A DNA stretch of 12,970 nt. It comes from Rhodospirillaceae bacterium UBA6608 (GTDB taxonomy: Bacteria; Pseudomonadota; Alphaproteobacteria; Rhodospirillales_A; Casp-alpha2). A model generated the notes under the pieces. It was given only the letters and a program-made list of their open reading frames with translations, did no database searches and was not told where the DNA came from. The DNA is taken from assembly GCA_002433335.1 (NCBI GenBank), contig DJHY01000094.1, positions 1 through 12,970 of the forward strand, written 5' to 3'. The translations under genes were made by a program, and so were the position numbers. Below are positions 7,064 to 12,970 of the stretch, one piece after another (within the stretch, counting starts at the first letter, position 1; every line of letters begins with the position of its first letter).

Positions 7064-9082
7064 CTAGACGGTATGTTCCGTCGCGGTGGGTTCGATGGCG
7101 CCCGCGCATAGGCGATGAATTGCGCGTTCCAGTTCAACCCACATGACAGGCTTCCTTAGAAAGACATCCATGCCCGCGGCCAGGCACCGACCGGCAAACT
7201 CCTTGCTGTCGTTTCCGGTGATCCCGATAATCGCCATGCGCCCGCCCATTTCGTCTTCATGCCGACGAATGCGTTGCGCAAGTTCCAGGCCGTTCATGAT
7301 CGGCATTTCGCAATCAGTGATCACCAGATCGAATTCCTGTTCGATCAATTTCGACCAAGCATCGGCGCCATTGCTGACGATCTCCGTTTGCCAGCCGTTC
7401 TTGTCCATCCGGCGGGCCATCAGCTCTTGGAAGTTTTCGTCGTCGTCGGCGATCAAAACCGACAATGCGCTGGCGGGTGAGATGCGGATTTCCGGCGCAT
7501 CGTCGATAACGCCAAGAAGAACCTTCCGGCCGGTCAGAAAATACGAAGTGACATCGCCGATGCCGCGCAGATGCATGCGGCCGCGACTGGTCAGATTGAA
7601 TTTGTCCCGCAGCAAAGGCGCCGTGTGTTCCGAAACATGAATGTGCTGCGGCAGGCTGTAGGATTCATGCCGAGCGGCGGAGTTCACGGTCTGGCCCCAG
7701 ATGTCATAGGCGAATTTATGCGATCCGATAACGCCGGCGATGACAGGGCCGGAATTAAGGCCGATCCGGATTTCCAGGTTGGTTCCGAATCTGTGGTTGG
7801 TGGATTCCAACGCGTCGATCATCCCCAAGGCCATGTCGGCCATGACCTCGGCGTGATCTTCGCGCGGGGTCGGCAGGCCCGCCGCGGCCAAATACCCGTC
7901 GCCGATCGTTTTGATTTTCTCCACGCCCAAATCCGCGCCGAGATCGTCGAACTCCGTAAAAATGCGGTTGAGGATTTCAACCAGATCCTTGGCGTCGTGA
8001 TCGGCGGCGAAACCGGTGAAATTGGCGAAATCGCTGAACAGGACCGTAACGTTATCGTACGCGTCGGCGATGACTTTCTCGCCCATGGACAAGCGCTTGA
8101 CGACAAGGGCCGGCAAGGTGTTCAGCAACAGGGCTTCAGACTTGGTCTTTTCCGCTTCCAGATGCAGGCGGTACAGGCGTTCCTGGTCCCGCCATTGTTT
8201 GCGCGCCAGGCTGGAGCCGATGCGCGCGCGCAATAACACGGGATTGACGGGTTTCGGAAGGTAGTCCTCGGCGCCCAGGCTGATGCTTTTGATGGCGTTT
8301 TCTTCTTGGTCCAGGCCGGAGACGACGATCACGCTGGACTGCCGGAGTTGCCCGTTTTCACGCATCCGGGTCAGCACTTCGAACCCGTTCATTTCGGGCA
8401 TCATCAGGTCCAACAGGATAACGTCGAATTCCTTTTCGGACATCAAGGCGAAGGCTTCTCGCCCGTTCACCGCTTTATCGACCATATGCCCGTCCCGGAT
8501 CAGGCGGGTGGCGATCAGATCGCGGCTGGATTGATCGTCATCGACCACCAGGACGCGGCCTTTGATCGCCGTGGGGTCGCGCGGCGCGGGGGCCGCTTCG
8601 GGCTGTTGTTCTGCCGGTCGTTCGACCGTGTCGTCGATGGGCGCCTTTGGGGCGGTTCTGGCCTTGGTGAACCGGACCTTGGTGCTGATCGCCTTTTCCA
8701 TGGTAGCGACTTTGGACAGGAGGTCCGGGAGCCCGAAATCTTCGTCGATGCCCGCGTCGCGCAGGTCTTCTTCGACCATTTCCAGATAGCCGGTCAGCGC
8801 GCCGACGGCATTGCGCAGGTCATGGCGAAGTTTCCCGCCATTGGCGGACGGGTCGGCGGCGATCGCGGACACGGTCTCTCCGCGGGCGGTCAACATGACC
8901 TCGATCCGACGCGCCAATTCTTCGGCAGCGGTCTGAATCCGTAATGCATCTTCTTTGAAGTCGGTTAACCCATGCAGCGAAAGCTGGTTCGATAAGTCAT
9001 GGCTGCATTTCTTGATGTCCGCAGCGGCGGACAAGAACTCGGTCTGAAGCGTTGTCAGCTTTTCTTTGATTTTCGTATCCAT
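7064..9082 (-). CDS. Receiver - class III adenylate cyclase - receiver protein with N-terminal histidine (DHp-like) domain
   Basis: A 672-residue cytoplasmic protein, predicted to make cAMP from ATP under phosphorelay control. Residues 1-140 are helical with two His-Asp-Leu-x-Asn motifs (His28 in CSHDLSNQ, His87 in KLRHDLRNAVGALTGYLEM); the second resembles a histidine-kinase H-box, but no ATPase domain follows. Receiver 1 (about 174-292) has Asp225, Ser255 and Lys277. A helical linker leads to the cyclase domain (about 340-510): metal residues Asp351 (FSDFANFTGF) and Asp395 (GDGYLA), adenine-selecting Lys391 (EKIKTIGDG) and Asp460 (YDIWGQTVNSAAR), transition-state residues Asn467 and Arg471. 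All are the adenylate, not guanylate, type. Receiver 2 (about 540-660) has Asp590, Thr622 and Lys644. It follows the DivK-like gene by 21 bases, so they are co-transcribed; ribosome binding before 9082 is weak. Confidence 0.93.
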   Translation of the reverse strand: MDTKIKEKLTTLQTEFLSAAADIKKCSHDLSNQLSLHGLTDFKEDALRIQTAAEELARRIEVMLTARGETVSAIAADPSANGGKLRHDLRNAVGALTGYLEMVEEDLRDAGIDEDFGLPDLLSKVATMEKAISTKVRFTKARTAPKAPIDDTVERPAEQQPEAAPAPRDPTAIKGRVLVVDDDQSSRDLIATRLIRDGHMVDKAVNGREAFALMSEKEFDVILLDLMMPEMNGFEVLTRMRENGQLRQSSVIVVSGLDQEENAIKSISLGAEDYLPKPVNPVLLRARIGSSLARKQWRDQERLYRLHLEAEKTKSEALLLNTLPALVVKRLSMGEKVIADAYDNVTVLFSDFANFTGFAADHDAKDLVEILNRIFTEFDDLGADLGVEKIKTIGDGYLAAAGLPTPREDHAEVMADMALGMIDALESTNHRFGTNLEIRIGLNSGPVIAGVIGSHKFAYDIWGQTVNSAARHESYSLPQHIHVSEHTAPLLRDKFNLTSRGRMHLRGIGDVTSYFLTGRKVLLGVIDDAPEIRISPASALSVLIADDDENFQELMARRMDKNGWQTEIVSNGADAWSKLIEQEFDLVITDCEMPIMNGLELAQRIRRHEDEMGGRMAIIGITGNDSKEFAGRCLAAGMDVFLRKPVMWVELERAIHRLCAGAIEPTATEHTV

Positions 9083-9103
9083 GGTCGTTTGTCCAATTCA
9101 GAG

Positions 9104-9478
9104 TCATCCAACCCGGTGAAGGAACGAATTCATCTTTTCTAACAACTGCGGAAGGTTGACGGGTTTGGTCTCGAAATCATCGCAGCCGGCGGCCAGGGCG
9201 TTGTCGCGGTCGATGGTGGTGGCGTTGGCTGTCAGAACAATGATCGGCACGTTGCGTTTGAGCGCACTGGAACGAATGCGGCGGGTCGCCTCCAGTCCGT
9301 CCATTTTGGGCAGGCTCATGTCCATCAGGACAATGTCCGGCGATATGCCGTCGATGCAGTCGACGGCTTCTTGTCCGTCTTCGGCGGTGGAGACCAAGAA
9401 GCCTTTCTTAGTCAGGCGACGGGTCAGCATGTCGCGGTTCATTTCGTTGTCTTCGACAATCAGAACTTTCGGTGTCAT
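9104..9478 (-). CDS. DivK-like single-domain response regulator
   Basis: A 124-residue lone receiver. Asp10 lies in the acidic pocket (VLIVEDNEMNRDML), Asp53 is the phospho-acceptor (IVLMDMSLPKMDG), followed by Thr83 (VLTANA) and Lys105 (ETKPVN). The VEDNEMN start and the LMDMSLP block are those of the DivK and hybrid-kinase receiver subfamily rather than of CheY. It sits between the hybrid kinase and the cyclase gene with 21-base gaps on both sides. AAGGA lies about nine bases before its ATG. The context suggests that it carries phosphate between kinase and cyclase protein, or that it modulates the kinase; either is inference. It should not be called divK itself, since cell-cycle partners are absent from the window. 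Confidence 0.92.
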   Translation of the reverse strand: MTPKVLIVEDNEMNRDMLTRRLTKKGFLVSTAEDGQEAVDCIDGISPDIVLMDMSLPKMDGLEATRRIRSSALKRNVPIIVLTANATTIDRDNALAAGCDDFETKPVNLPQLLEKMNSFLHRVG

Positions 9479-9499
9479 GGGCAGCGTCCTTCGTTTGGC

Positions 9500-12400
9500 T
9501 CAAACTGCTAGAGCTTCCTGTTTTCTCAGTTCGGTTCGGACATCCTTCAGCACATCGCTGACCGACCGGCCGTCGCGGCAAACCACGCTCCTGGCGGATT
9601 GCGACAGGAATTCCTGTTCTTTTTCGTCCAAGGTTTTTGCCGTAACGACGAACACGGGGACGTCGCGCCACTCGTCGTGTCGGCGGAATTGCTTGAGAAA
9701 TTCAACCCCGTCCATTTCCGGCATCATCAGGTCGAGCATCACGCAACGCAGGTTGTCGATGCCGGCGATCTTCTCCAACGCGTCGCGTCCGTTTTCCGCT
9801 TCGACGATATCGCTGCCCAGGCTGCCCAGTTGGCGCCGCATGATCTCGCGATTGACCTCCAGGTCGTCGACGATAAGGATCTGGCCGCTGTTGCCGGTGT
9901 GCCGCCGCAGGGTGTCGATGAACAGGTTCCGAGACACGGGTTTGGTCAGAAACTCGACGGCCCCCAGGGAGATAAAGCTCTCGCGGTCATCCGAGATCGA
10001 GCACATGATCACGGGTGTGTCCTTCAGGTCCGGGTCCTGTTTGAGCAGGCGGAGCGTGCTCCAGCCGTCCATGTCGTCCATCAGGACGTCCAGAGTAATG
10101 GCGTTCGGTTTGATGTGCCGGGCGCGTTCGAGCCCTTCGCGGCCACTGGCGGCGGTGACCACCTGCCATCCTTCGGATGTGATGTGCCGGGCCAGGATTT
10201 CGCGGGAATTGGGGTCATCGTCGATGACGAGCACCGTCGGTTGCTCTTCGGGATTCTTGGCTGGTTCGGGTCGTGCCGGCGCGGATTGGCTTGCGTTGCC
10301 ATCTCTTTCCAGTCGAAGGGGAACTTGCAATGTAAACCGCGATCCTTTGTCGAGTTTGCTTTCGACCGTGATGTCGCCGCCCAACATGATCGCAAGACGC
10401 TTGCAGATGGCCAGGCCCAGCCCCGTGCCGGCAAATCGTTTGGTGATCGATGCATCCGCCTGGGTGAATTCCTCGAACAATTTCTCCAGCTGTTCCTGCG
10501 ACATGCCGATGCCGGTATCGGTCACATCGACGACCAATCGCGCCTCCCCGGAAGATGACGTTTCGACTTCCGCGCTCAGCCCGATGACGCCGTCCGAAGT
10601 GAACTTGGCGGCATTGCTCATCAGGTTGAGAAGAATTTGCCGAACCCGGGTGGCGTCGCTCTGCATCATCTGGTCGGCATCGGGACAGAACAGATCGAGG
10701 CGGTTGCGGTTCTGTTCGACCAGTGGCGTCGCGGTCGCGACCACACTGTTGATAATCTCGCCCAGGGGGAATTCCTCGATCGACAATTCCATCCGTCCGG
10801 CTTCGATTTTGGACAGGTCGAGAATGTCGTTGATCAACGACAACAGGTGGCGGCCCGATCCCAGAATGCGCTGGAGGTCCTGGCGATAGGAATCCAGGCC
10901 GTCTTCTTCGGCTTCTTCATCGAGAATTTCGGCGTAACCGATGATGGCGTTCAGCGGCGTCCGCAGCTCGTGGCTCATGTTGGCGAGGAACCGCGATTTC
11001 GCCTCGCTGGCTTCGATCGCCTCTTCCTTGGCTCTGACCAGGGCCTTGGCGGCGCTCTTCATGTTCGAGATATCGGGCGCGATCACGCCGATGGCGACCA
11101 TGTTTCCGTCTTCGTCGCGCAAGGGGAACCGATTGGCCAGATAGGTCCGCTCCATCCCGTTGATGTTGTAGATGCGCTCGTTCGTCATCGACAGGCCGCT
11201 CTCGATGACCCGCTGGTCGGCGGATTTGATCTGGGACGCGGAATCGGGCGCGTGAATGGTGTCACAGGTTAGCGCCGGCGACTTGCCCCGATCGATCTGG
11301 TTCACTTCCTCCCAATGGCGGTTGACCATGACGTAGCGGCCGTCGAGGGATTTGATGGCGATCTGGGCGTCGGAATTATCGATCAGGTCCTGCATCAGTC
11401 GACGCGTGCTCGACGCTCGGCGTCTCAAGGCGAACGCACCGAGCGCGACCCATGCGACCCAAGTCGCAAGGGCAAAGACCAGGATGGATGCGGCCCACCA
11501 TTTCGGCTGGGCGTAGGCCGGCGGCGTCGGGCGCGGGGCTTCGTACACCGCGACCCAGAACCGGACCGGGGTCACGACGTTGGTCAAGTCGGTCGCGATC
11601 TCCGGGCGAAGGTTCATCGTGCTGTTGGCGCGGATGATCTCGAACGCATATAGGCGCCCGTCGTGCCAAAGCGTTCCTTGATTCTGACTGGTGAATTTCT
11701 TCCAGACCTCGGGGTTTTCGGCCGCGAAAGAGCTTTTGTTGGGGAACATGAAACCCCACAGCTTTTCGTCGCGCGCACCGGTCAACCACGATCCGTCTTC
11801 GGCCAGAAGCATCGGATTTGCGCCGCCGATGGCGTGGGCGCCAGTGATTTCCGAGTTGGCGAAACTCGCCAGGATATGGCTGGCCTGTATGTTGATGATG
11901 AAAATTCCGGCGGCCTGCCCATCCGTGTTGAAGACAGGCGCGGCGAGGCGGATCATCGGGTTCCAGGGGACCTCGATCTGTCCGTGTTCGACGTTCAAGT
12001 CGAGCCTGGACATGAAAACGGAACCACGCGGCAGGGCGATGGCGTTCTTGAAATAGTCGCGCCCTGATTTGTCTTGCATGCGATCTTGCGGGATGACGGC
12101 GACGGCTCCACGGATCCGGTCGACGCGAATTCGCTCCATGCCAGAGGCATCGATGAAGCGGATCTGGGCGAAGGCGGTCCACAACCTTGCGGCGGACAGG
12201 AAGACTTGTTCCGCTTCCGCGCGGTCCCTTTCTTTCCAATAATTGGCGTAGCGCTCCAAGGCCGGCGTGCGCGACAACAGGGCCAGATCGATGCCGGATG
12301 CTTCGATCTTCCGCCGGAAGGTGTCGGCTACGCTCTGAACCGAATAGGCGGCATCCATGGCCAGGCGCGTTTTCTCTGTCCGTTCGACGTAGAAAAAGGT

Positions 12401-12526
12401 CGCGGCCATCACGAAAACGGTGACCATCACGGCAATCGGAAGCGCGCGGATAAAAAATCGCGACTGGTCGCCTTCCTGGGGGCCGATGGCCAGGTCGACC
12501 GAGGGCATGTCTCCAGATTTAATCAT
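9500..12526 (-). CDS. Membrane hybrid histidine kinase: periplasmic sensor - PAS - HisKA - HATPase - receiver - receiver
   Basis: A 1008-residue inner-membrane sensor kinase. Membrane segments at about 24-46 and 344-366 enclose a 300-residue periplasmic region of double-Cache type ([42 protein letters not shown]). A PAS domain follows (about 375-490). The kinase core has the H-box [14 protein letters not shown] (His519), N-box [12 protein letters not shown] (Asn638), DTGIGM (Asp670) and [12 protein letters not shown]. Receiver 1 (about 764-875) has Asp813, Ser843 and Lys862, with Asp replacing the usual Pro in VLMDDMDG. Receiver 2 (about 882-1000) has Asp932 in [11 protein letters not shown] and Thr962, but its switch lysine position is Arg984 (SVVCRDG). 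The ligand is unknown. The ATG at 12526 has GAGGG seven bases upstream and overlaps the stop of a small upstream ORF. It is the first gene of the minus-strand cluster. Confidence 0.95.
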   Translation of the reverse strand: MIKSGDMPSVDLAIGPQEGDQSRFFIRALPIAVMVTVFVMAATFFYVERTEKTRLAMDAAYSVQSVADTFRRKIEASGIDLALLSRTPALERYANYWKERDRAEAEQVFLSAARLWTAFAQIRFIDASGMERIRVDRIRGAVAVIPQDRMQDKSGRDYFKNAIALPRGSVFMSRLDLNVEHGQIEVPWNPMIRLAAPVFNTDGQAAGIFIINIQASHILASFANSEITGAHAIGGANPMLLAEDGSWLTGARDEKLWGFMFPNKSSFAAENPEVWKKFTSQNQGTLWHDGRLYAFEIIRANSTMNLRPEIATDLTNVVTPVRFWVAVYEAPRPTPPAYAQPKWWAASILVFALATWVAWVALGAFALRRRASSTRRLMQDLIDNSDAQIAIKSLDGRYVMVNRHWEEVNQIDRGKSPALTCDTIHAPDSASQIKSADQRVIESGLSMTNERIYNINGMERTYLANRFPLRDEDGNMVAIGVIAPDISNMKSAAKALVRAKEEAIEASEAKSRFLANMSHELRTPLNAIIGYAEILDEEAEEDGLDSYRQDLQRILGSGRHLLSLINDILDLSKIEAGRMELSIEEFPLGEIINSVVATATPLVEQNRNRLDLFCPDADQMMQSDATRVRQILLNLMSNAAKFTSDGVIGLSAEVETSSSGEARLVVDVTDTGIGMSQEQLEKLFEEFTQADASITKRFAGTGLGLAICKRLAIMLGGDITVESKLDKGSRFTLQVPLRLERDGNASQSAPARPEPAKNPEEQPTVLVIDDDPNSREILARHITSEGWQVVTAASGREGLERARHIKPNAITLDVLMDDMDGWSTLRLLKQDPDLKDTPVIMCSISDDRESFISLGAVEFLTKPVSRNLFIDTLRRHTGNSGQILIVDDLEVNREIMRRQLGSLGSDIVEAENGRDALEKIAGIDNLRCVMLDLMMPEMDGVEFLKQFRRHDEWRDVPVFVVTAKTLDEKEQEFLSQSARSVVCRDGRSVSDVLKDVRTELRKQEALAV

Positions 12527-12584
12527 CTCGGAGCCCTCGGCGACGGGTTTGGAAGCAAGACAAAACGGAACGCGCCAATCTCAT
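12519..12584 (-). CDS. Upstream leader ORF of the histidine kinase (21 codons)
   Basis: ATG at 12582-12584 opens a 21-residue frame ([20 protein letters not shown] plus a last Asp) that ends in TAA at 12519-12521. It overlaps the kinase start codon by eight bases in a different frame. It is preceded by AGGGAGGT (12590-12597), five bases before the ATG, the best Shine-Dalgarno in the kinase gene's upstream region. The peptide is arginine-rich (6 of 21) and matches no family I know. The overlap implies that ribosomes finishing the leader could restart at the kinase ATG, so the ORF probably sets kinase expression by translational coupling. Its translation is strongly suggested by the ribosome binding site but not proven. 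Confidence 0.6.
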   Translation of the reverse strand: MRLARSVLSCFQTRRRGLRDD

Positions 12585-12605
12585 GGCACACCTCCCTAAG
12601 GCTGT

Positions 12606-12645
12606 TAGTCTTCGCCTTTTCTAGCTTCCCGGCGAGCGCAGACTA
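12606..12645 (-). promoter_or_regulatory. Leader stem-loop ahead of the small ORF
   Basis: TAGTCT-T-CGC (12606-12615) and GCG-C-AGACTA (12636-12645) form a nine-pair stem with one internal mismatch and a 20-base loop. In the minus-strand transcript it would lie between the candidate promoter and the AGGGAGGT ribosome binding site, ending about eight bases before it. No U-tract follows. It may affect translation or stability of the leader; no known riboswitch class is recognised. Confidence 0.45.
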
Positions 12646-12659
12646 GTTGGTTTTTTGTT

Positions 12660-12690
12660 ATTATATTTTGTACTTATATTTAATATTCAA
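12660..12690 (-). promoter_or_regulatory. Candidate sigma70 promoter for the kinase operon
   Basis: On the minus strand TTGAAT (12685-12690) and a perfect TATAAT (12660-12665) are separated by 19 bases, slightly long. Transcription would start near 12653, just before the leader stem. The boxes lie inside the first AT-rich palindrome, so a protein bound there would block the promoter. In such AT-rich DNA a TATAAT can occur by chance. Confidence 0.35.
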
Positions 12691-12706
12691 ATTAAATATA
12701 GTGTAC
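12670..12706. repeat. Perfect 10-base AT palindrome with flanking GTAC arms
   Basis: TATATTTAAT (12675-12684) and ATTAAATATA (12691-12700) are perfect inverted copies around a six-base centre. GTAC at 12670-12673 and GTAC at 12703-12706 extend the symmetry if one arm has a one-base bulge. It covers the -35 and spacer of the candidate kinase promoter, so it reads as an operator or a cruciform-prone site. Confidence 0.6.
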
Positions 12707-12719
12707 CTTTATTTGTCTG

Positions 12720-12756
12720 AAAAATAACCGTTTTCCATGACTTTGAATCCACGGTT
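12720..12756 (-). terminator. Weak candidate terminator between tRNA-Ala and the kinase operon
   Basis: AACCGT (12726-12731) and ACGGTT (12751-12756) form a six-pair stem with a 19-base loop. In the minus-strand transcript the stem is followed by an A and then five U residues (12720-12724). The stem is short and the loop long, so termination would be inefficient. Its position between the tRNA and the kinase promoter is where a terminator is expected. Confidence 0.3.
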
Positions 12757-12759
12757 TTT

Positions 12760-12804
12760 AAATATAGGTACCAACTGTGATAGCCGACAACCTATATTTT
12801 GGTA
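12760..12804. repeat. Two interlocked inverted repeats
   Basis: AAATATAGGT (12760-12769) is inverted at 12790-12799 (ACCTATATTT) with a 20-base spacer. The next bases, TACCAA (12769-12774), are inverted at 12799-12804 (TTGGTA). The two pairings cross each other, so in RNA they would exclude one another or form a pseudoknot. Function is unknown. Confidence 0.55.
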
Positions 12805-12810
12805 ATACAT

Positions 12811-12839
12811 CTATTCAGGGGAATAGGTCTATCTGAATA
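12811..12839. repeat. Two mutually exclusive short inverted repeats
   Basis: CTATTC (12811-12816) pairs with GAATAG (12821-12826). The overlapping TATTCAG (12812-12818) pairs with CTGAATA (12833-12839). Only one hairpin can form at a time. The arms are short, so chance is possible for each alone. Confidence 0.4.
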
Positions 12840-12923
12840 CAGAATTATGACCTGCGGCCCGGCCGAGGGGCGGAGAGGGAAAATCGGGTGACTGGATTTG
12901 GGGCGGCGTAAGCGCGGGGGAAA

Positions 12924-12970
12924 TGGTGGAGCTGAGGGGAATCGAACCCCTGACCCCCTGCTTGCAAAGC
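12924..12970 (-). tRNA. tRNA-Ala (anticodon TGC), 3' part
   Basis: Read on the minus strand, the sequence is the 3' two-thirds of a tRNA and the 5' part lies beyond the window. The anticodon loop TTTGCAA (complement of 12962-12968) gives anticodon TGC (complement of 12964-12966), which reads alanine GCN codons. The T arm is visible as AGGGG, loop TTCGATT, CCCCT, and the acceptor strand ends in the encoded CCA (complement of 12924-12926). Alanine TGC tRNAs usually sit inside rRNA operons between 16S and 23S; here 23S does not follow within the roughly 400 bases before the kinase gene, so this copy appears to lie outside that arrangement. Confidence 0.94.

Larger units (their letters stand above)
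12585..12923. other. Gene-free, AT-rich intergenic island with multiple inverted repeats
   Basis: About 340 bases with no protein gene that I can support. Positions 12661-12840 count 52 G or C out of 180 (29%), in sharp contrast to the GC-rich genes around them. Besides the leader stem and candidate promoter near 12600-12690, inverted repeats lie at 12670-12706, 12726-12756, 12760-12804 and 12811-12839. AAATATAG recurs at 12694-12701 and 12760-12767, and inverted at 12792-12799. The GC-rich part from 12846 to 12923 shows no gene and no clear tRNA terminator. Composition could mean an acquired segment or simply a strongly bent promoter region; no integrase, transposase or terminal repeat is present. 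Confidence 0.7.

Noticed and set aside
6889..7137. N-terminal extension of the single-domain receiver
   Set aside because: It would overlap the cyclase gene, has no domain, and the strong ribosome binding site lies directly before the internal ATG at 6888.
9156..10889. A 577-codon open frame on the plus strand opposite the hybrid kinase
   Set aside because: It lies wholly opposite a gene with intact kinase and receiver motifs, is dominated by serine and arginine as expected of a reversed GC-rich frame, and shows no domain.
12680..12695. CtrA-like box, TTAA spaced from TTAA
   Set aside because: The spacer is eight bases rather than the seven of the CtrA consensus, and TTAA is common in AT-rich DNA.
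12776..12790. Possible cAMP receptor protein site (TGTGA half-site), attractive because the operon makes cAMP
   Set aside because: The second half reads ACAAC where TCACA is expected, so only one half matches.
12737..12805. 22-codon plus-strand frame in the AT-rich island
   Set aside because: No ribosome binding site, and the frame runs through the inverted repeats; length is expected by chance.
12846..12970. Integration site at the tRNA 3' end
   Set aside because: I found no second copy of the tRNA 3' sequence in the window and no integrase gene.

Overview
The window is GC-rich apart from one AT-rich island near the right end. It looks like a chromosomal segment of an alphaproteobacterium, most plausibly of the Rhodospirillales type. 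The grounds are the codon bias, the DivK-like single-domain receiver, the HSD10-type acyl-CoA dehydrogenase, the pterin dehydratase, and the style of the Aer-like PAS/transducer pair. This placement is inference; no 16S rRNA or other marker is present.

Layout. Positions 1-2025 hold ordinary cellular genes: the 3' end of a short-chain dehydrogenase, a pterin-4a-carbinolamine dehydratase (minus strand), a small zincin-like metallopeptidase and an MscS-type mechanosensitive channel. From 2175 to 12526 almost everything is signal transduction. On the plus strand lie a STAS protein with an RsbW-like kinase/receiver/PP2C-phosphatase protein (2175-4485), which together have the architecture of SypA/SypE of Vibrio fischeri, and a PAS protein with a membrane transducer (4657-6451) that resemble the split energy-taxis pair CetB/CetA of Campylobacter. 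On the minus strand, reading from 12526 down to 6496, lie a membrane hybrid histidine kinase with two receivers, a DivK-like receiver, a receiver-adenylate cyclase-receiver protein, and a further single receiver with its own likely promoter.

The likely logic is that one sensor kinase (periplasmic sensor plus cytoplasmic PAS) is surrounded by seven receiver domains. These lead to a cAMP-making enzyme, to a serine-phosphorylation partner switch, and to two receivers with no output domain. The neighbouring chemoreceptor pair would report redox or energy state to the chemotaxis machinery. Which receivers the kinase actually phosphorylates cannot be read from sequence.

The stretch from 12527 to 12923 is the least explained. 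Reading toward the kinase gene it holds a partial tRNA-Ala(TGC), an AT-rich island (29% GC by hand count over 12661-12840) with at least four overlapping inverted repeats, a candidate sigma70 promoter, a leader stem-loop, and a 21-codon upstream ORF. That ORF has a near-perfect Shine-Dalgarno and overlaps the kinase start codon.
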